Positions 25,271 to 34,891 are shown, counted from the stretch's first letter. The stretch: 64,000 nucleotides of DNA from Acrocarpospora macrocephala (GCF_009687865.1 NZ_BLAE01000007.1:62001-126000); one strand, 5' to 3'. Numbers and translations: made by a program. The notes: generated by a model from the sequence alone, not told the origin.

Positions 25271-26806
25271 TCAGGACAGCTGGCCGGTTGTGGCCTCGAC
25301 TGCCGCGACGAGGGATCCGTCCGCGATTAGCCGTACCACCGCCTCGATCTCGGGCGCGAGGAACCGGTCGGGCCCCGGCCCCGAGACGGACTCGCGCAGC
25401 AGCGCCACGGCCGCGCCCGTCCCCGCCGCCGGCTGGTACGGCTGCCGCAACTCGATCGCCCGCGCCGCGGTCAGCACCTCGACGGCGAGCACCCGGGTGA
25501 GCCCGTCGATCGCCCGCCGCAGCTTCCGCCCCGCCGACCACCCCATCGACACATGATCTTCCTGCATGGCCGAACTCGGAATCGAGTCCACACTCGCCGG
25601 AACAGCCAGCCGCTTGAGCTCGGAAACGATCGCCGCCTGGGTGTATTGGGCGATCATGTGCCCCGAGTCCACTCCCGGGTCATCCGCCAGGAACGCCGGA
25701 AGCCCATGGTTCCGCGCCACATCGAGCATCCGATCGGTACGCCTTTCGGACATGGAAGCCACATCCGCCACCGCGATGGCCAGGAAATCGAGGACATATC
25801 CCACCGGCGCGCCATGGAAGTTCCCGTTGGACTCCACCCGCCCGTCCGCGAGCACGACCGGATTGTCGATCGCGCTGGCCAGCTCCCGCTCCGCCACCGC
25901 CGCCGCGTGCGCGACCGTGTCCCGCGCGGCCCCCGCGACCTGGGGCGCGCACCGCAACGAGTAGGCGTCCTGCACCCGCGTGCAGGTCCCGTCCCGATGC
26001 GACTCCATGATCCCCGAACCGCGCAGCAGCCGCCGCAGATTGCCCGCGCTCGCCGCCTGCCCCGGATGCGGGCGCAACGCCTGCAGATCGGCCGAGAACA
26101 CCCGATCGGTCCCCAGCAGCCCTTCCACGCTCATCGCCGCGCTGATGTCCGCGACCTTCAGCAACCGGGTCAGATCCTCGATGGCGAGGACCAGCATCCC
26201 CAGCATCCCGTCGGTCCCGTTGATCAGCGCGAGCCCTTCCTTGGCCGCCAGCTCGACCGGCTCGATCCCGGCACGCTTGAGCGCCTCGGGCGCGTCCATG
26301 AGCACACCGTCCGCATCCCGGACGACCCCCTCCCCCATGATCGTCAACGCCACATGGGAAAGCGGAGCGAGGTCCCCGGAACAGCCCAGACTGCCGTACT
26401 CATGCACAACCGGCGTGATCCCCGCGTTGAGCAGGCTCTCCAGCACCCGCGCCGTCTTCGGCCGGATCCCCGTGTGCCCCGACGCCAGCGTCCTGAGCCG
26501 CAACAGCATCAGCGCCCGCGTGACCTCATCCTCGACCTCGGCCCCCGACCCCGCCGCATGCGACCGCACCAGGCTCCGCTGCAACTGCGCCCGCAGCCCC
26601 GGATCGATATGCCTGGTCGCCAGCGCCCCGAACCCGGTCGAAACCCCGTAAGCCGGGGTGTCCCCCTCGGCGAGCTCCTCGATCCTCCCCCGCGAGGCGA
26701 ACATCTCCGCGACGGCCACCTCACTCAGCCGCACCCCGGCCCCATACCTGGCCACCCGTACGACATCCGCAAAGCCCAACGGCCCAGGCCCAACCTCAAC
26801 GTCCAT
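25271..26806 (-). CDS. hutH: Histidine ammonia-lyase
   Basis: About 511 residues from ATG 26806 (ggagg 7 bases upstream; an in-frame ATG at 26839 is less likely). Carries the MIO region GSLGCSGDLAPLSH, where the usual Ala-Ser-Gly triad is Cys-Ser-Gly, a variation I believe also occurs in other actinobacterial HALs. NGTDGMLGM, SIPSSAMQEDHVSMG and GNFHG complete the family signature. Converts L-histidine to urocanate and ammonia. No other hut gene is nearby. It reads away from the tRNA pair. Confidence 0.92.
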   Translation of the reverse strand: MDVEVGPGPLGFADVVRVARYGAGVRLSEVAVAEMFASRGRIEELAEGDTPAYGVSTGFGALATRHIDPGLRAQLQRSLVRSHAAGSGAEVEDEVTRALMLLRLRTLASGHTGIRPKTARVLESLLNAGITPVVHEYGSLGCSGDLAPLSHVALTIMGEGVVRDADGVLMDAPEALKRAGIEPVELAAKEGLALINGTDGMLGMLVLAIEDLTRLLKVADISAAMSVEGLLGTDRVFSADLQALRPHPGQAASAGNLRRLLRGSGIMESHRDGTCTRVQDAYSLRCAPQVAGAARDTVAHAAAVAERELASAIDNPVVLADGRVESNGNFHGAPVGYVLDFLAIAVADVASMSERRTDRMLDVARNHGLPAFLADDPGVDSGHMIAQYTQAAIVSELKRLAVPASVDSIPSSAMQEDHVSMGWSAGRKLRRAIDGLTRVLAVEVLTAARAIELRQPYQPAAGTGAAVALLRESVSGPGPDRFLAPEIEAVVRLIADGSLVAAVEATTGQLS

Positions 26807-26929
26807 AATCACCCTCCGGAGGTAACCATCGTCAAGCATGGTAGCTCCTTACACGACAATTGATTTGGGGAGTCAGCCAGGATTCGCTAGTGTTCTCTCC
26901 GTGAGCCGGGCCCCACCCGGCAAGATCAC

Positions 26930-27001
26930 GCGGAAGTGGCTCAGTGGTAGAGCATCACCTTGCCAAGGTGAGGGTCGCGGGTTCGAATCCCGTCTTCCGC
27001 T
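26930..27001 (+). tRNA. tRNA-Gly(GCC)
   Basis: Full cloverleaf: acceptor GCGGAAG/CTTCCGC, D-arm GCTC..GAGC, anticodon stem TCACC/GGTGA with loop TTGCCAA (anticodon GCC), T-arm GCGGG..CCCGT. No encoded CCA. Only 10 bp separate it from tRNA-Val(GAC), so the pair is presumably one transcript. Confidence 0.95.
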
Positions 27002-27011
27002 CGCAGTCCCC

Positions 27012-27083
27012 GGACGATTAGCTCAGCGGGAGAGCGCTTCCCTGACACGGAAGAGGTCACTGGTTCAATCCCAGTATCGTCCA
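27012..27083 (+). tRNA. tRNA-Val(GAC)
   Basis: Cloverleaf: acceptor GGACGAT/ATCGTCC, D-arm GCTC..GAGC, anticodon stem CTTCC/GGAAG with loop CTGACAC (anticodon GAC), T-arm ACTGG..CCAGT. No CCA. A decayed integrase gene points toward its 3' end, so it is a probable island insertion site. Confidence 0.95.
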
Positions 27084-27085
27084 CT

Positions 27086-27246
27086 CAACAAATCCCAGGC
27101 CAACGGCCTGGGATTGTTCGTTTCGAAGATCGTTGACCCTGGGATCAGGAGCAAAACGGGAGCACACTGCTCCCGGAAGATCAAGACCACTACCCCGATC
27201 GGTAGCGGTCTGCCCGGTTTAGCCGGGTAGAGGTCACCCCGAAACC
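27086..27246. repeat. About 160-bp direct repeat, copy 1 (next to tRNA-Val)
   Basis: Nearly identical to 36698-36856. It contains the terminator hairpin, an inner dyad around gggagcacactgctccc and gatcggtagcgg. It lies between the tRNA 3' end and the integrase remnant. The second copy is joined to the same integrase sequence after a deletion. Confidence 0.85.
27091..27115 (+). terminator. Terminator hairpin after the tRNA-Gly/Val pair
   Basis: Perfect 11-bp stem aatcccaggcc / ggcctgggatt with a 3-base loop, starting 7 bp after the tRNA and followed by a T-rich stretch. It recurs at 36703-36727 in the second copy of this region. Confidence 0.75.
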
Positions 27247-27317
27247 GGGAGCATTTCTGCTCCCTCCGGAGCACACCCCGAGCGGGACCCTTCAGCGGTC
27301 CGCCGGCCACCGCCGAA

Positions 27318-28304
27318 TCACCGTTTCCGACCCTTGCCACGTTTGCGCCAGCGGCGCTGCAGCTCATCCATCAGACGGGTGCGCATCGCCTCGGTGACGT
27401 GACCGTAGACGCCGTCCATGCCGCCCAGTTCGTGCCCGAGCCGCTCGAACTGCAGAACGTGCGGGATACCGGCCTCCATCAAGACGCTCTTGTACAGATG
27501 CCGCAGCCCGTGAAAGACCGCGCCGGGAAGAATCTTGGGGCCGTCGTCGCAGGCGGGCCTCCAGATCCGGCGAGCGAAATTGGAGCGGCGTAACCACCCG
27601 CCCTCCAGGCCGGAAAAGACCAGCTCATGCGTGTGGGCGTCCATCGCCTCCTCCAGCAGGGCGGCGAGGAACGGCGGCAGATCGATCCGGCGGACCGCCG
27701 CCTGGCTTTTGGGCGGGCCCAGCCACAGTTCCCCTTTCACCTCGTGCAATGCCCCGACCTCGGCGTGGATCCAGATCATGTTCTCGCTGGTGCGGCAGTA
27801 GGGGCGGGCCAGCCCGGCCAACTCGCCCCAGCGCATGCCGGTGAACGCCGCGGTCAGGACCCTGGATCTCGGCGGTGCGGCCGCCTAACCTTCCGGCCCA
27901 TTCCGCCAGGGGCAGGATGTGCTTTCCTGGGGGATCGGGCGGCCGTGACGTGGATTGCCGCCGCCGGTGCGGCTGCTGATCTTCAGGGTTGACCGCGATC
28001 ACCTGCTCGTGCACGGCCGCGTTCAGCACCACCGACAGCAGCGTGACGATGCTGGAGACCGTGGCCGGGGCGTAGCGGACGGCCAGGTCGGCGGCCCACT
28101 CCCTGACCGCCATCCGCCGGATGCCATCAAGGCTTACCTGACCGAAGATCGGCGGGATGTGCTGATCGAGGTGATGGTCGTACTTGGCGCGGGTGCCGGG
28201 GCGGCATTCTTGCTGGGGTATTTGTCAGGAGTGGTGTGCACGCCGCCGTCGGCGTCGCGGTAGCGGACCCGGAACCACGGGCCGCGTTTCTCCGCCCATG
28301 CCAT
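27318..28304 (-). pseudogene. Tyrosine integrase, frameshifted remnant
   Basis: Reading right to left: the start MAWAEKRGPWFRVRYRD at 28304, a frame change near 28210, then LDGIRRMAVREWAADLAVRY and SSIVTLLSVVLNAAV in a second frame, and from about 27850 a third frame with AAFTGMRWGELAGL, HGLRHLYKSVLME, LGHELGGMDGVYGHV and a basic tail ending at 27318. The catalytic Arg, HxxR, His and Tyr are still readable, but at least two frameshifts break the gene. It was the integrase of an element inserted at tRNA-Val(GAC). Confidence 0.8.
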
Positions 28305-28374
28305 GATCGCCTCCACAATCATTCGGGTGGATGGGGTGGGTAGGGGTCATCGACGCTCCCCTGCCCGCGAGTGG

Positions 28375-28560
28375 TCAAGCCGCCGGGCGATGCCCGGCCG
28401 CGGCGATCGCCTCCAGGTCGGTGCGGGAGAAGCGCAGGTGCTTGCCGAGGAAGGTGCACGGGACGGCGCGGGCGGCGGCCTTGCGGCGCAGCCAGGAGGG
28501 CTTCACTCCGAGCAGGACGGCCGCCTCGTCCGGGGTGTAGAGCAGCTTGGACTCTGCGAT
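28375..28560 (-). pseudogene. Excisionase-like HTH fragment without start codon
   Basis: One reverse frame gives AESKLLYTPDEAAVLLGVKP then SWLRRKAAARAVPC and RFSRTDLEAIAA, the HTH_17 excisionase pattern, ending at the stop 28375-28377. No ATG/GTG/TTG is found in frame upstream (only ATC at 28560), so the 5' end appears lost. It sits just upstream of the integrase remnant, the usual xis-int order. Confidence 0.6.
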
Positions 28561-28833
28561 GGTCGACCATCGAGTACGGCCCCGAGAGACCGGCCACTGA
28601 CATCTACAAAGACCTGCCCAGACCCCTTCCCCGGGACAAGTTCACTGCGGATCGGGCACGGTTGGATGACCGAGCGCGCGTGATGCTGATCGAAGAGGGT
28701 TACCTCGCAGGCGCTGTTGCGTATCGCCTCTGCTCGACCAGGAGCCGACCAGGAATCGTGCCAACCTCGCACAACCGAGCTGACAGACAACCGTGGACCG
28801 AGAGGACTTTCCATGACCGGACCGCCGGGAGCA

Positions 28834-29042
28834 CGGTTCACCCCCACGGTCGTGGGGAGCAGCCCTTCAGCCAGTCGACCACCTCCCCGGCCTTCGGTTC
28901 ACCCCCACGTGGGGGTGAACCGGCGCCCGTCAGTCGTGACGTGATCTCGTCGCCCTGCTTCCCACGCCGGTGGGCGTGAACCGAGTGCCATCGTCCTCAG
29001 TCCTGTTCGTGCCAGCTGCTCCGGCGCCGGTGGGGTGAACCG
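28834..29042. CRISPR. Relic type I-E-like CRISPR array: four degenerate repeats, three 32-nt spacers
   Basis: Repeats at 28834-28862, 28895-28922, 28955-28983 and 29016-29042 with start spacing 61, 60 and 61. The three gaps (28863-28894, 28923-28954, 28984-29015) are each exactly 32 nt and unrelated to one another, the hallmark of type I-E spacers. Repeat 1 reads cggttcaccccca..gtggggagcag; repeats 3 and 4 are the opposite strand of that unit (ctgct..gtgaaccg). Repeat 2 is a perfect 28-bp palindrome made of the first half of one orientation and the second half of the other. No cas gene or obvious leader is in the window. Flanking positions one period away show no repeat. Confidence 0.75.
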
Positions 29043-29219
29043 CTCCCCGGATCGCGGGCATGGTCCGTGCCGACCTGACACGATTCTCGGCATCTATGGG
29101 TCCAACGCCGTGGCTGAGCCATTCGACCGGCGGCCGGCGGAAGGTTCACGCGGTCGAGGTGACCTGGCCTGCCAAGCGCTCGGATTTGCGAGTTGAGCAT
29201 CCGAGCGCTTGGGCTTGGC

Positions 29220-31886
29220 CTAGCGGGAGGGGGACGTCCTGACCGTGAGGTTGCCGGTGGCGGTCGGGACGTTGGCGGTGTAGGTGGCGTTGGGTGTGGA
29301 GATGGTGACGATGAAGGCGTCTCGGAAGAGGGGGCCCTTGTCCGTCACGGTGGCCCGGAGTTTGGCGGGGCCGCCGTTGAAGGTGCCGGTGGTTTCGAGG
29401 ATGGCCTTGTCGCCTGAGGCGATCATCCAACTGGTCCTACTGGCGATGAAGAGCTTGGTGCCGTAGGTGAGGGTGGTCGTGCCGAGGGGGTGGGTGCCCA
29501 GGTAGAAGAGGGCCGAGGTGAGCAGGACGGTGGTGCCCGGCTGGGTACCGCTTCGGGCGGCGGGCTCCTGGGATCTGCCCAGGGCGGAGCCGGTGAGGGT
29601 GGCGCCGGGGTCGTACAGGGCGAGACTCGACTCGACCGTGGGGGCGGAGAAGAAGCCGCCGTTCGTGGTGAGGTTCACCGACCAGAGGTCGGCGGACGCG
29701 TTGAGCCGGATGGTGGCGTTGCCCGCCGCGTCGAAGATCGCCGTACGGACCAGGGAATTGTCGCCGAGCGTGGGGGTCAGCGTGACGGTGACACCGGCCT
29801 TGGTGAGGTCGCCGGGGTGGCCGTCGTTCTCTTGGACCGCCTTGAGCGTCAGGGTCGCGCCGAACGCGGCCTGTGTGCCGTCACTCGTGACCGTCACCGT
29901 CGCCTTCTCAGGGTTCACGGTGAACGGCGCGACGGTGGAGCCGCCGCGGTAGAGCGCGTCCTCGGGGGTCTGGACGTGGATCGCGTACCCGCCGGGCGAG
30001 CCCCCTGCCCAGGTGGCGCGGGCGACCCCGGCCGCGTCCGTCGTCGCCTGGAAGGTGTCGGTGCCGACGGTGAAGGTCACCTGCTTGCCGGTCACGGGCT
30101 GGGCGGTGATGCCGTCCCGGATCGCGGCGACGAGTTGCGCCGGGTCGGAGTAGTCGCTCGACCGGTCGCCGCCGTAGGTGAGCACCAGCGGACGTTTGAC
30201 GATGTCCGCCAGGAACTGGTAATCGGTCCGGACGTCCGGGTTGGTCGTGCTCCGGCCCGAGGCCCGCAGCGTGGTGCGGTCATACAGGATGCCGGTCGGA
30301 ACGGTGACATTGATCACGGCAGTGGACGCCACACCGGGGCCGAGGGTCATCGTGTCCGTGGTGGCCGACCAGCCGTCGGGCCCGTACACGGTGAACTCGA
30401 AGGTGTCGGTGGCCTCGCCGGTGTTGCGCACCGGGTACGTGAACTCGAAGGTGCTACCCAGCGCGACCGTCGGGTGCGGCGCGTTGCCGTCACTGCGGGC
30501 CGGGTCGATGAGGATGCCGGGGCCGCGCACGTCGAGGTAGGCCAGGAAACGCTTCTCGTTGGAGGTGTCGGCGTAGAACGGGCGGCCGATCGCCCGGATG
30601 GCGACCTTGGCGGGGCTTCCGTCGGCCCAGGCGGCGTTCATCGTCCGCAGCACGGTCCGGGTGTCGGTGGGGTTCCAGGCATCGGTGTCACTCCCGCCGT
30701 AACAGTTCCCGTCGTCCTCTTTGACGTCCTCGTCGATCCGCCCGTCGCGATCGTCGTCCACGTCGTTGTCGGGGTCTTCGCCTTCCCGGCCGTCCAGGTC
30801 CTCGTCGTCGCAGCCGGGGATGCGCACACCGTCCGGCCGGATCAGCTCGACTCCGCGCTTGGATTCGATCCCGCTCCGAACGTTCCGCTCATCGATGCGC
30901 CAGACCACGAGCCCGCTGTCGGAGGCGTTCTCGTCGTAGGTACCAGGCGCGGGGTCCCTGGCCTCGACCAGGAAGTAGTCGTCGGTGCCTTTCTCCGGGT
31001 CGTACAGCAGGTACGCCTGACCGATGGAGGAGGCGGACAGGTCGACGTACCCGTCCTTGACGGCCACGATCGGCTTCTGGCCGCCCAGGTGCATCCGGTG
31101 CCAGATGTTGGTTTCGAACCACCATTCACCCTGGATGCAGGTGGGCCCGGCGATGTCCAAAGCGCCGACGCCGAAACCGTAGTGGTCCTCGAGCTCGTAG
31201 ACTTGGTGGGCGAGCTCGTGGGCCAGGGTCATCCGGTTGGTCGCGGTTCCCGCGTCCCCGGTGCGGAACGCGACCCTCTTGCCGTCCAGTTCGCGACCCT
31301 GGGCCACGCCCCTGGTCTGCCCGCAGTAGTCCGTACCGGGGCGGGAGGTGAAGATCGTGAAGACGGCCAGTTCGGAGTCCTCAACCGAGCCGTTGTGGTT
31401 GGTGTCGTACCGGGCGAAGTCGACGAACGGGTCGGCGAGGTCCAACATCCTGCGACGGCGCTCCGCCGCGTCCTGCGCGATGGCGGGCCCGGAGGCGCCC
31501 AGATCGACCAACACGACCCCGTTGTTCTGCTCCCCGAAGGTCTCCACCACCGGGGCGATCGTGGCCAAGCCGTTGGCGAAGAAGTAGTTCGTCACCGTCT
31601 TGAACGTGGTGTGCGGGAAGAACCTGTCCTCGATGCTCTGCTCGGTGGTGTTGGCCTGGTCGTTGAACGTCGCGTAGACGACCAGAAGCGGGATCGGGAG
31701 ATCGCTGCGATCCCTGAACAGGGGCGCGTGGGGCCGGTTCGGATGAGAGAAGTCGGGCAGCGGATTCGGATAGGCGACCTCGGCGTGAGCGGGCGGAGCG
31801 ACCAGCAACCCACCCGCCAGGAGAGCCACGACGGCCCCGGCCAACACCCGCAACCACTTCGTACCATGGGCAGACCAAGCGAACAT
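29220..31886 (-). CDS. Secreted M6-like zinc metalloprotease with Ig-like C-terminal domains
   Basis: 888 residues. The signal peptide (VLAGAVVALLAGGLLVAPPAHA) ends near residue 35. The zinc site HELAHQVYELEDHYG near residues 220-234 carries HExxH and a third His in the position used by M6/InhA-type enzymes. A Lys-less acidic run (DDRDGRIDED and similar, about 360-395) looks calcium-binding. The C-terminal half comprises several beta-sandwich domains (FTYPVRNTGEATDTFEFTVY; KQVTFTVGTDTFQATTDAAG). Exported protease acting outside the cell on unknown proteins. Monocistronic; a long open frame on its opposite strand is a GC artefact. Confidence 0.85.
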   Translation of the reverse strand: MFAWSAHGTKWLRVLAGAVVALLAGGLLVAPPAHAEVAYPNPLPDFSHPNRPHAPLFRDRSDLPIPLLVVYATFNDQANTTEQSIEDRFFPHTTFKTVTNYFFANGLATIAPVVETFGEQNNGVVLVDLGASGPAIAQDAAERRRRMLDLADPFVDFARYDTNHNGSVEDSELAVFTIFTSRPGTDYCGQTRGVAQGRELDGKRVAFRTGDAGTATNRMTLAHELAHQVYELEDHYGFGVGALDIAGPTCIQGEWWFETNIWHRMHLGGQKPIVAVKDGYVDLSASSIGQAYLLYDPEKGTDDYFLVEARDPAPGTYDENASDSGLVVWRIDERNVRSGIESKRGVELIRPDGVRIPGCDDEDLDGREGEDPDNDVDDDRDGRIDEDVKEDDGNCYGGSDTDAWNPTDTRTVLRTMNAAWADGSPAKVAIRAIGRPFYADTSNEKRFLAYLDVRGPGILIDPARSDGNAPHPTVALGSTFEFTYPVRNTGEATDTFEFTVYGPDGWSATTDTMTLGPGVASTAVINVTVPTGILYDRTTLRASGRSTTNPDVRTDYQFLADIVKRPLVLTYGGDRSSDYSDPAQLVAAIRDGITAQPVTGKQVTFTVGTDTFQATTDAAGVARATWAGGSPGGYAIHVQTPEDALYRGGSTVAPFTVNPEKATVTVTSDGTQAAFGATLTLKAVQENDGHPGDLTKAGVTVTLTPTLGDNSLVRTAIFDAAGNATIRLNASADLWSVNLTTNGGFFSAPTVESSLALYDPGATLTGSALGRSQEPAARSGTQPGTTVLLTSALFYLGTHPLGTTTLTYGTKLFIASRTSWMIASGDKAILETTGTFNGGPAKLRATVTDKGPLFRDAFIVTISTPNATYTANVPTATGNLTVRTSPSR

Positions 31887-32035
31887 TGCCCCTCCAGCCT
31901 CGACTTAGCGCGGATCATCCGCAGTCGTCATCGTGGCTCTGGGGGATCTAGGTTCGCATGAGTAGCCCCTTACTCAACGACGCGGGACGAAAGAGCTTGT
32001 TGAGCGACGCCCGGTTAGCTCTGAGATTGTGCAGT

Positions 32036-32753
32036 TCAAGCGGCACGCGAGTATTCGTGAAGGACTCCACCGAGCCGGTCCCGTCGGCGTACGCTCAAGT
32101 CAACGATTCCAGCCGGATCGGTGATGGGATCCGGGACGGCGCGTAGCGGAGCCGCCTGATCCAGGGCTTGATGGGCCCGATGTGACAGTCTCGATGAAAT
32201 CGCAGGCCAGCAGCGCGTCAGCCTGGGACCGCAAGAAGGCGGCCCACGTGGTGGACGCCCGCTCGGGTGCCGGATCAACACCTTCCTGCTTGAGGATCTC
32301 CCAGACGGTGGAGGGCGCGACCTTGATACCGAGAGTGGTGAGTTCGCCGTGCACGCGCCGGTAACCCCATGCCGGATTCTCTTTGACCAGCCGTAGAACG
32401 AGAGCGCGGATGGAGCGCACCGTAGGCGGCCGGCCGGGCCGCTTCTTCCGGCACACGCGAGCATGGCCCTTCCTGACCAGATCGCGGTGCCGGCGAAGGA
32501 CAGTGTCCGGACGGACGAGCAGCCGGAGCCCGCGCAGGACTTCGCGGGGCAGCGACGTCAGGAGAGCTGCGAGGAAGGCCCGGTCCTCCGGGGCGAATCT
32601 CACCCTGGTGCCGACGCCGAGTTGCCGTTCCAAAATGGTGATCTGGTGTCGCAGGGCAAGGATCTCGACATCCTTGTCTCGATCTCCCAGCGGCAGCAGC
32701 CGCAGCGCGGCAAAGGCGTTCGTGACAGTCAGGTAGGCCAGACGGAAGAGCAC
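32036..32753 (-). pseudogene. Integrase-core IS transposase with the catalytic core deleted
   Basis: From ATG 32753 the N-terminal half is intact (ALRHQITILERQLGV, ENPAWGYRRVHGELTTLG, LLACDFIETVT), reaching the first catalytic Asp at about 32190. The sequence then jumps to the C-terminal end of the same family in another frame: HQALDQAAPLRAV and RRRDRLGGVLHEYSRAA, with the stop at 32036. About 100 residues holding the remaining DDE residues are missing. So it is one IS copy reduced by an internal deletion, not two insertions. Confidence 0.75.
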
Positions 32754-32974
32754 GAGGGATCATTTTGCCCCGCCCCAGTGGCTGTCGACAGCCGGAGCAG
32801 GCACACGTCACGAAGGGTCAGGAAAGCCGTATGGCCTGCACGGATGACGTTATCGGCAGGTACAGGTGTGCCGTTCATATCCCGCATCGCCCATCGTCCC
32901 CTGGTAGCGGCGCGCCGGCCGGTTCAGGTAGGCGCCTGCATGATCCGATTGGCCGCCCGTGCCTGATCTGCTAC

Positions 32975-33649
32975 TCAATAGGGCCAGGTGTCGATGAACT
33001 TGGCGGGGGACTCCGACTTCGCGTATGTGTTGGTCGCCACGCTGACGGCCATCCACTTCGCGTCGAACTTCGGCCGGATCGTCTTCTCGAAGTAGCCCGT
33101 GCCGTCAGTCCTCACCGAGGTGAAGGAGTGCCAGGCCGTGGTGCCGGACTTCCGGTAGTAGATCCGGACCAGCTTGTGCCTGAGGTCGGCGTCAGAGGTG
33201 ATCCGATAGACGTGGCCGTACAGCTTGACTTTGGCGCCCTTGGGCACCGAGGTCTTGGTCGCGACTAGAGTCGTCGCCGTCTTCCGCTTCACCCAGAAAG
33301 TTCGGGTCGTCGTGGTGGTGGTATCGCCGTCGGTGGCGGTGATCTGCAGGGTCCACGCCCCGGTGGGCATGTCGCCGCCGATCCTCGCGATGCCGGTCCA
33401 GTAGTCCTCGGTGTATTCGGTGAACAGGCCGAATGTCACCTCGTCGGCACCGTCACGACTGCTGGCCGTCGCGGTCACCGAGTCGGCGTCCACGACCTTG
33501 ACCTTGACCGTCACCGTCGCCCTCTTCGACTGGGACACCTCGACTGTCGTGGGGGAGATCCTCACAGAGGAGATGTCCGGGTCGGCGAGCGCCGGGGTGG
33601 CGACGCCGAGCGTGAGAACGAACGCTCCGAGCAGCGGCACGATCTCCAT
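32975..33649 (-). CDS. Secreted protein with Ig-like repeats, function unknown
   Basis: About 224 residues from ATG 33649 (gaggag upstream). A signal peptide (LLGAFVLTLGVATPALA) then two beta-rich parts: VRISPTTVEVSQSKRATVTV...TGAWTLQITATDG and LVATKTSVPKGAKVKLYGHV...WHSFTSVRTDGTGYFEKTI. The second resembles the all-beta domains repeated in other actinomycete exported proteins. No catalytic motif. Probably an extracellular adhesive or structural protein. Upstream in-frame residues lack an RBS and are excluded. Confidence 0.75.
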   Translation of the reverse strand: MEIVPLLGAFVLTLGVATPALADPDISSVRISPTTVEVSQSKRATVTVKVKVVDADSVTATASSRDGADEVTFGLFTEYTEDYWTGIARIGGDMPTGAWTLQITATDGDTTTTTTRTFWVKRKTATTLVATKTSVPKGAKVKLYGHVYRITSDADLRHKLVRIYYRKSGTTAWHSFTSVRTDGTGYFEKTIRPKFDAKWMAVSVATNTYAKSESPAKFIDTWPY

Positions 33650-33829
33650 TCGGGCATTCTCCTCTGCAGTACGACATGTCACCACGAAGCTGAGCAATGC
33701 GGTCCATCTTGCTATGCACCCCACCTCGGCGCCACCGCTGCTGTCGTGCATGGCGGGCGTAGCGCTCCGGCGGAGTTCGCTGGACATAGACATCGAGACG
33801 CCGGTCCCATACGAGCACACCATGGGTAT

Positions 33830-34258
33830 TCAATCGGGATCGTCGGTGATCTCGATGATGTGGAGGGGATCGTCCAGTGCTCGGGACGGACCGCTCCATT
33901 TGGCGGGGTTGATGGTCAGGATCGGGCAGATACTCGCGTCGGCGATGGCCGCGACGTGGCCGTCCCACGGGTCCAGGCCAGTACGGTTCATCACTCGGAC
34001 GAGGGCGAATGCCTGCTCGACCCCGTGAAGCTGGGCGACGGTCACGGCATCCATTCGGGCCATCCCGGCGAGAAGGTCTTGCGCTTCCTGGATGCCGTGC
34101 AGTGCGGTGGCCACGCCCGCGATGGCCAGTGAGGGCGCGATGAGGTTTTGGCCGAGACTGTCGTAGCGCTGGACCAGCTCGATCAGCCCGGCGTCGCCGC
34201 GGGCGATGTCTTCCATGACGCTGGTGTCCAGGATGAGAGGCGTGCGGATGTGGCTCAC
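33830..34258 (-). CDS. PIN-domain toxin (VapC-like)
   Basis: 142 residues from GTG 34258, overlapping the antitoxin stop. The PIN features are LILDTSVMEDIARGD (first Asp), a mid-protein helix, and DPWDGHVAAIADASICPILT followed by NPAKW, the usual acidic cluster and final strand. Family knowledge: Mg-dependent RNase cleaving tRNA or rRNA. The antitoxin gene directly precedes it, the standard order. Confidence 0.85.
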   Translation of the reverse strand: MSHIRTPLILDTSVMEDIARGDAGLIELVQRYDSLGQNLIAPSLAIAGVATALHGIQEAQDLLAGMARMDAVTVAQLHGVEQAFALVRVMNRTGLDPWDGHVAAIADASICPILTINPAKWSGPSRALDDPLHIIEITDDPD

Positions 34259-34536
34259 GCGGCGCCCGGGGCGGAGAAGCCGTGCGCCTGGAGCTGCTGG
34301 TCCACTTTCGCCTGGAGCCGGTCGACGCGGGCGGCTATGTCTGGCTGCTGGGCTTCCTCCAGCTTCGCGGCCCAGGCCGCTGCGGCTCGCAGGTCTCGGG
34401 CACGGAGTTCCCGCATCGCGGTGTTGACCACCGCGGAGACGGAAGGAGCGATGCCCCCTTCGACCATGCGCTCGGCGTATTCGTTCAGGTCAGGGTCGAC
34501 CGTTACCGAGATCCGCGCCTTCCTACCATCGCTCAT
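34255..34536 (-). CDS. Ribbon-helix-helix antitoxin
   Basis: 93 residues from ATG 34536. The N-terminal part (KARISVTVDPDLNEYAERMV then VSAVVNTAMRELRARD) is a MetJ/Arc fold; the acidic, helical C-terminus should wrap the PIN toxin. TATGAT lies 6 bases before the ATG as a possible -10 element, implying a short leader and autoregulation, as is typical. Upstream to 34851 I see no gene. Confidence 0.82.
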   Translation of the reverse strand: MSDGRKARISVTVDPDLNEYAERMVEGGIAPSVSAVVNTAMRELRARDLRAAAAWAAKLEEAQQPDIAARVDRLQAKVDQQLQAHGFSAPGAA

Positions 34537-34851
34537 ACAAAAATCATACTGCCCCTGGATGGGGTTCTCCAGCGGCCTGCCAGCGCCCGAAATGGTGTCA
34601 CCGGCTCCAACACGCACCCTACGATCATGTAAGCGAGGGGCACCAGCAGCTCGCGATGCTCTCAGATCTGCCCACGCCGCTGCTGGCAAAGTCCCAGCTC
34701 CCACCCAGGTTCGAGTTTCCGTGCGGCACAGTTGACACCCTTACAGGTCCTGGGCCGCGCTCGGGGCTCGAGGAGGTGAAGGCAGTGGTGGCCCGTTCAT
34801 GGCGCGGGCCATCACCATTGAGCGCCCGGGGATCTCACCGCGCCCGACACG

Positions 34852-34885
34852 ACAAAAGCCCCCGACCGCAACGGTCTGGGCTCTG
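34852..34885 (-). terminator. Intrinsic terminator of xylB
   Basis: On the minus strand gcccagacc-gttgc-ggtcgggggc is followed by TTTT, starting 7 bp after the xylB stop at 34892. One of the few hairpins here with a proper T-run. Confidence 0.7.
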
Positions 34886-34891
34886 GCGCCG

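Noticed and set aside
29043-29110. A fifth CRISPR repeat right of the relic array
   Set aside because: At the expected period the sequence shares too few bases with the repeat.
29490-31961. Very long open frame antisense to the metalloprotease
   Set aside because: Gly/Val/Arg-rich composition, no domain, and the opposite strand encodes a complete protease; typical high-GC antisense artefact.
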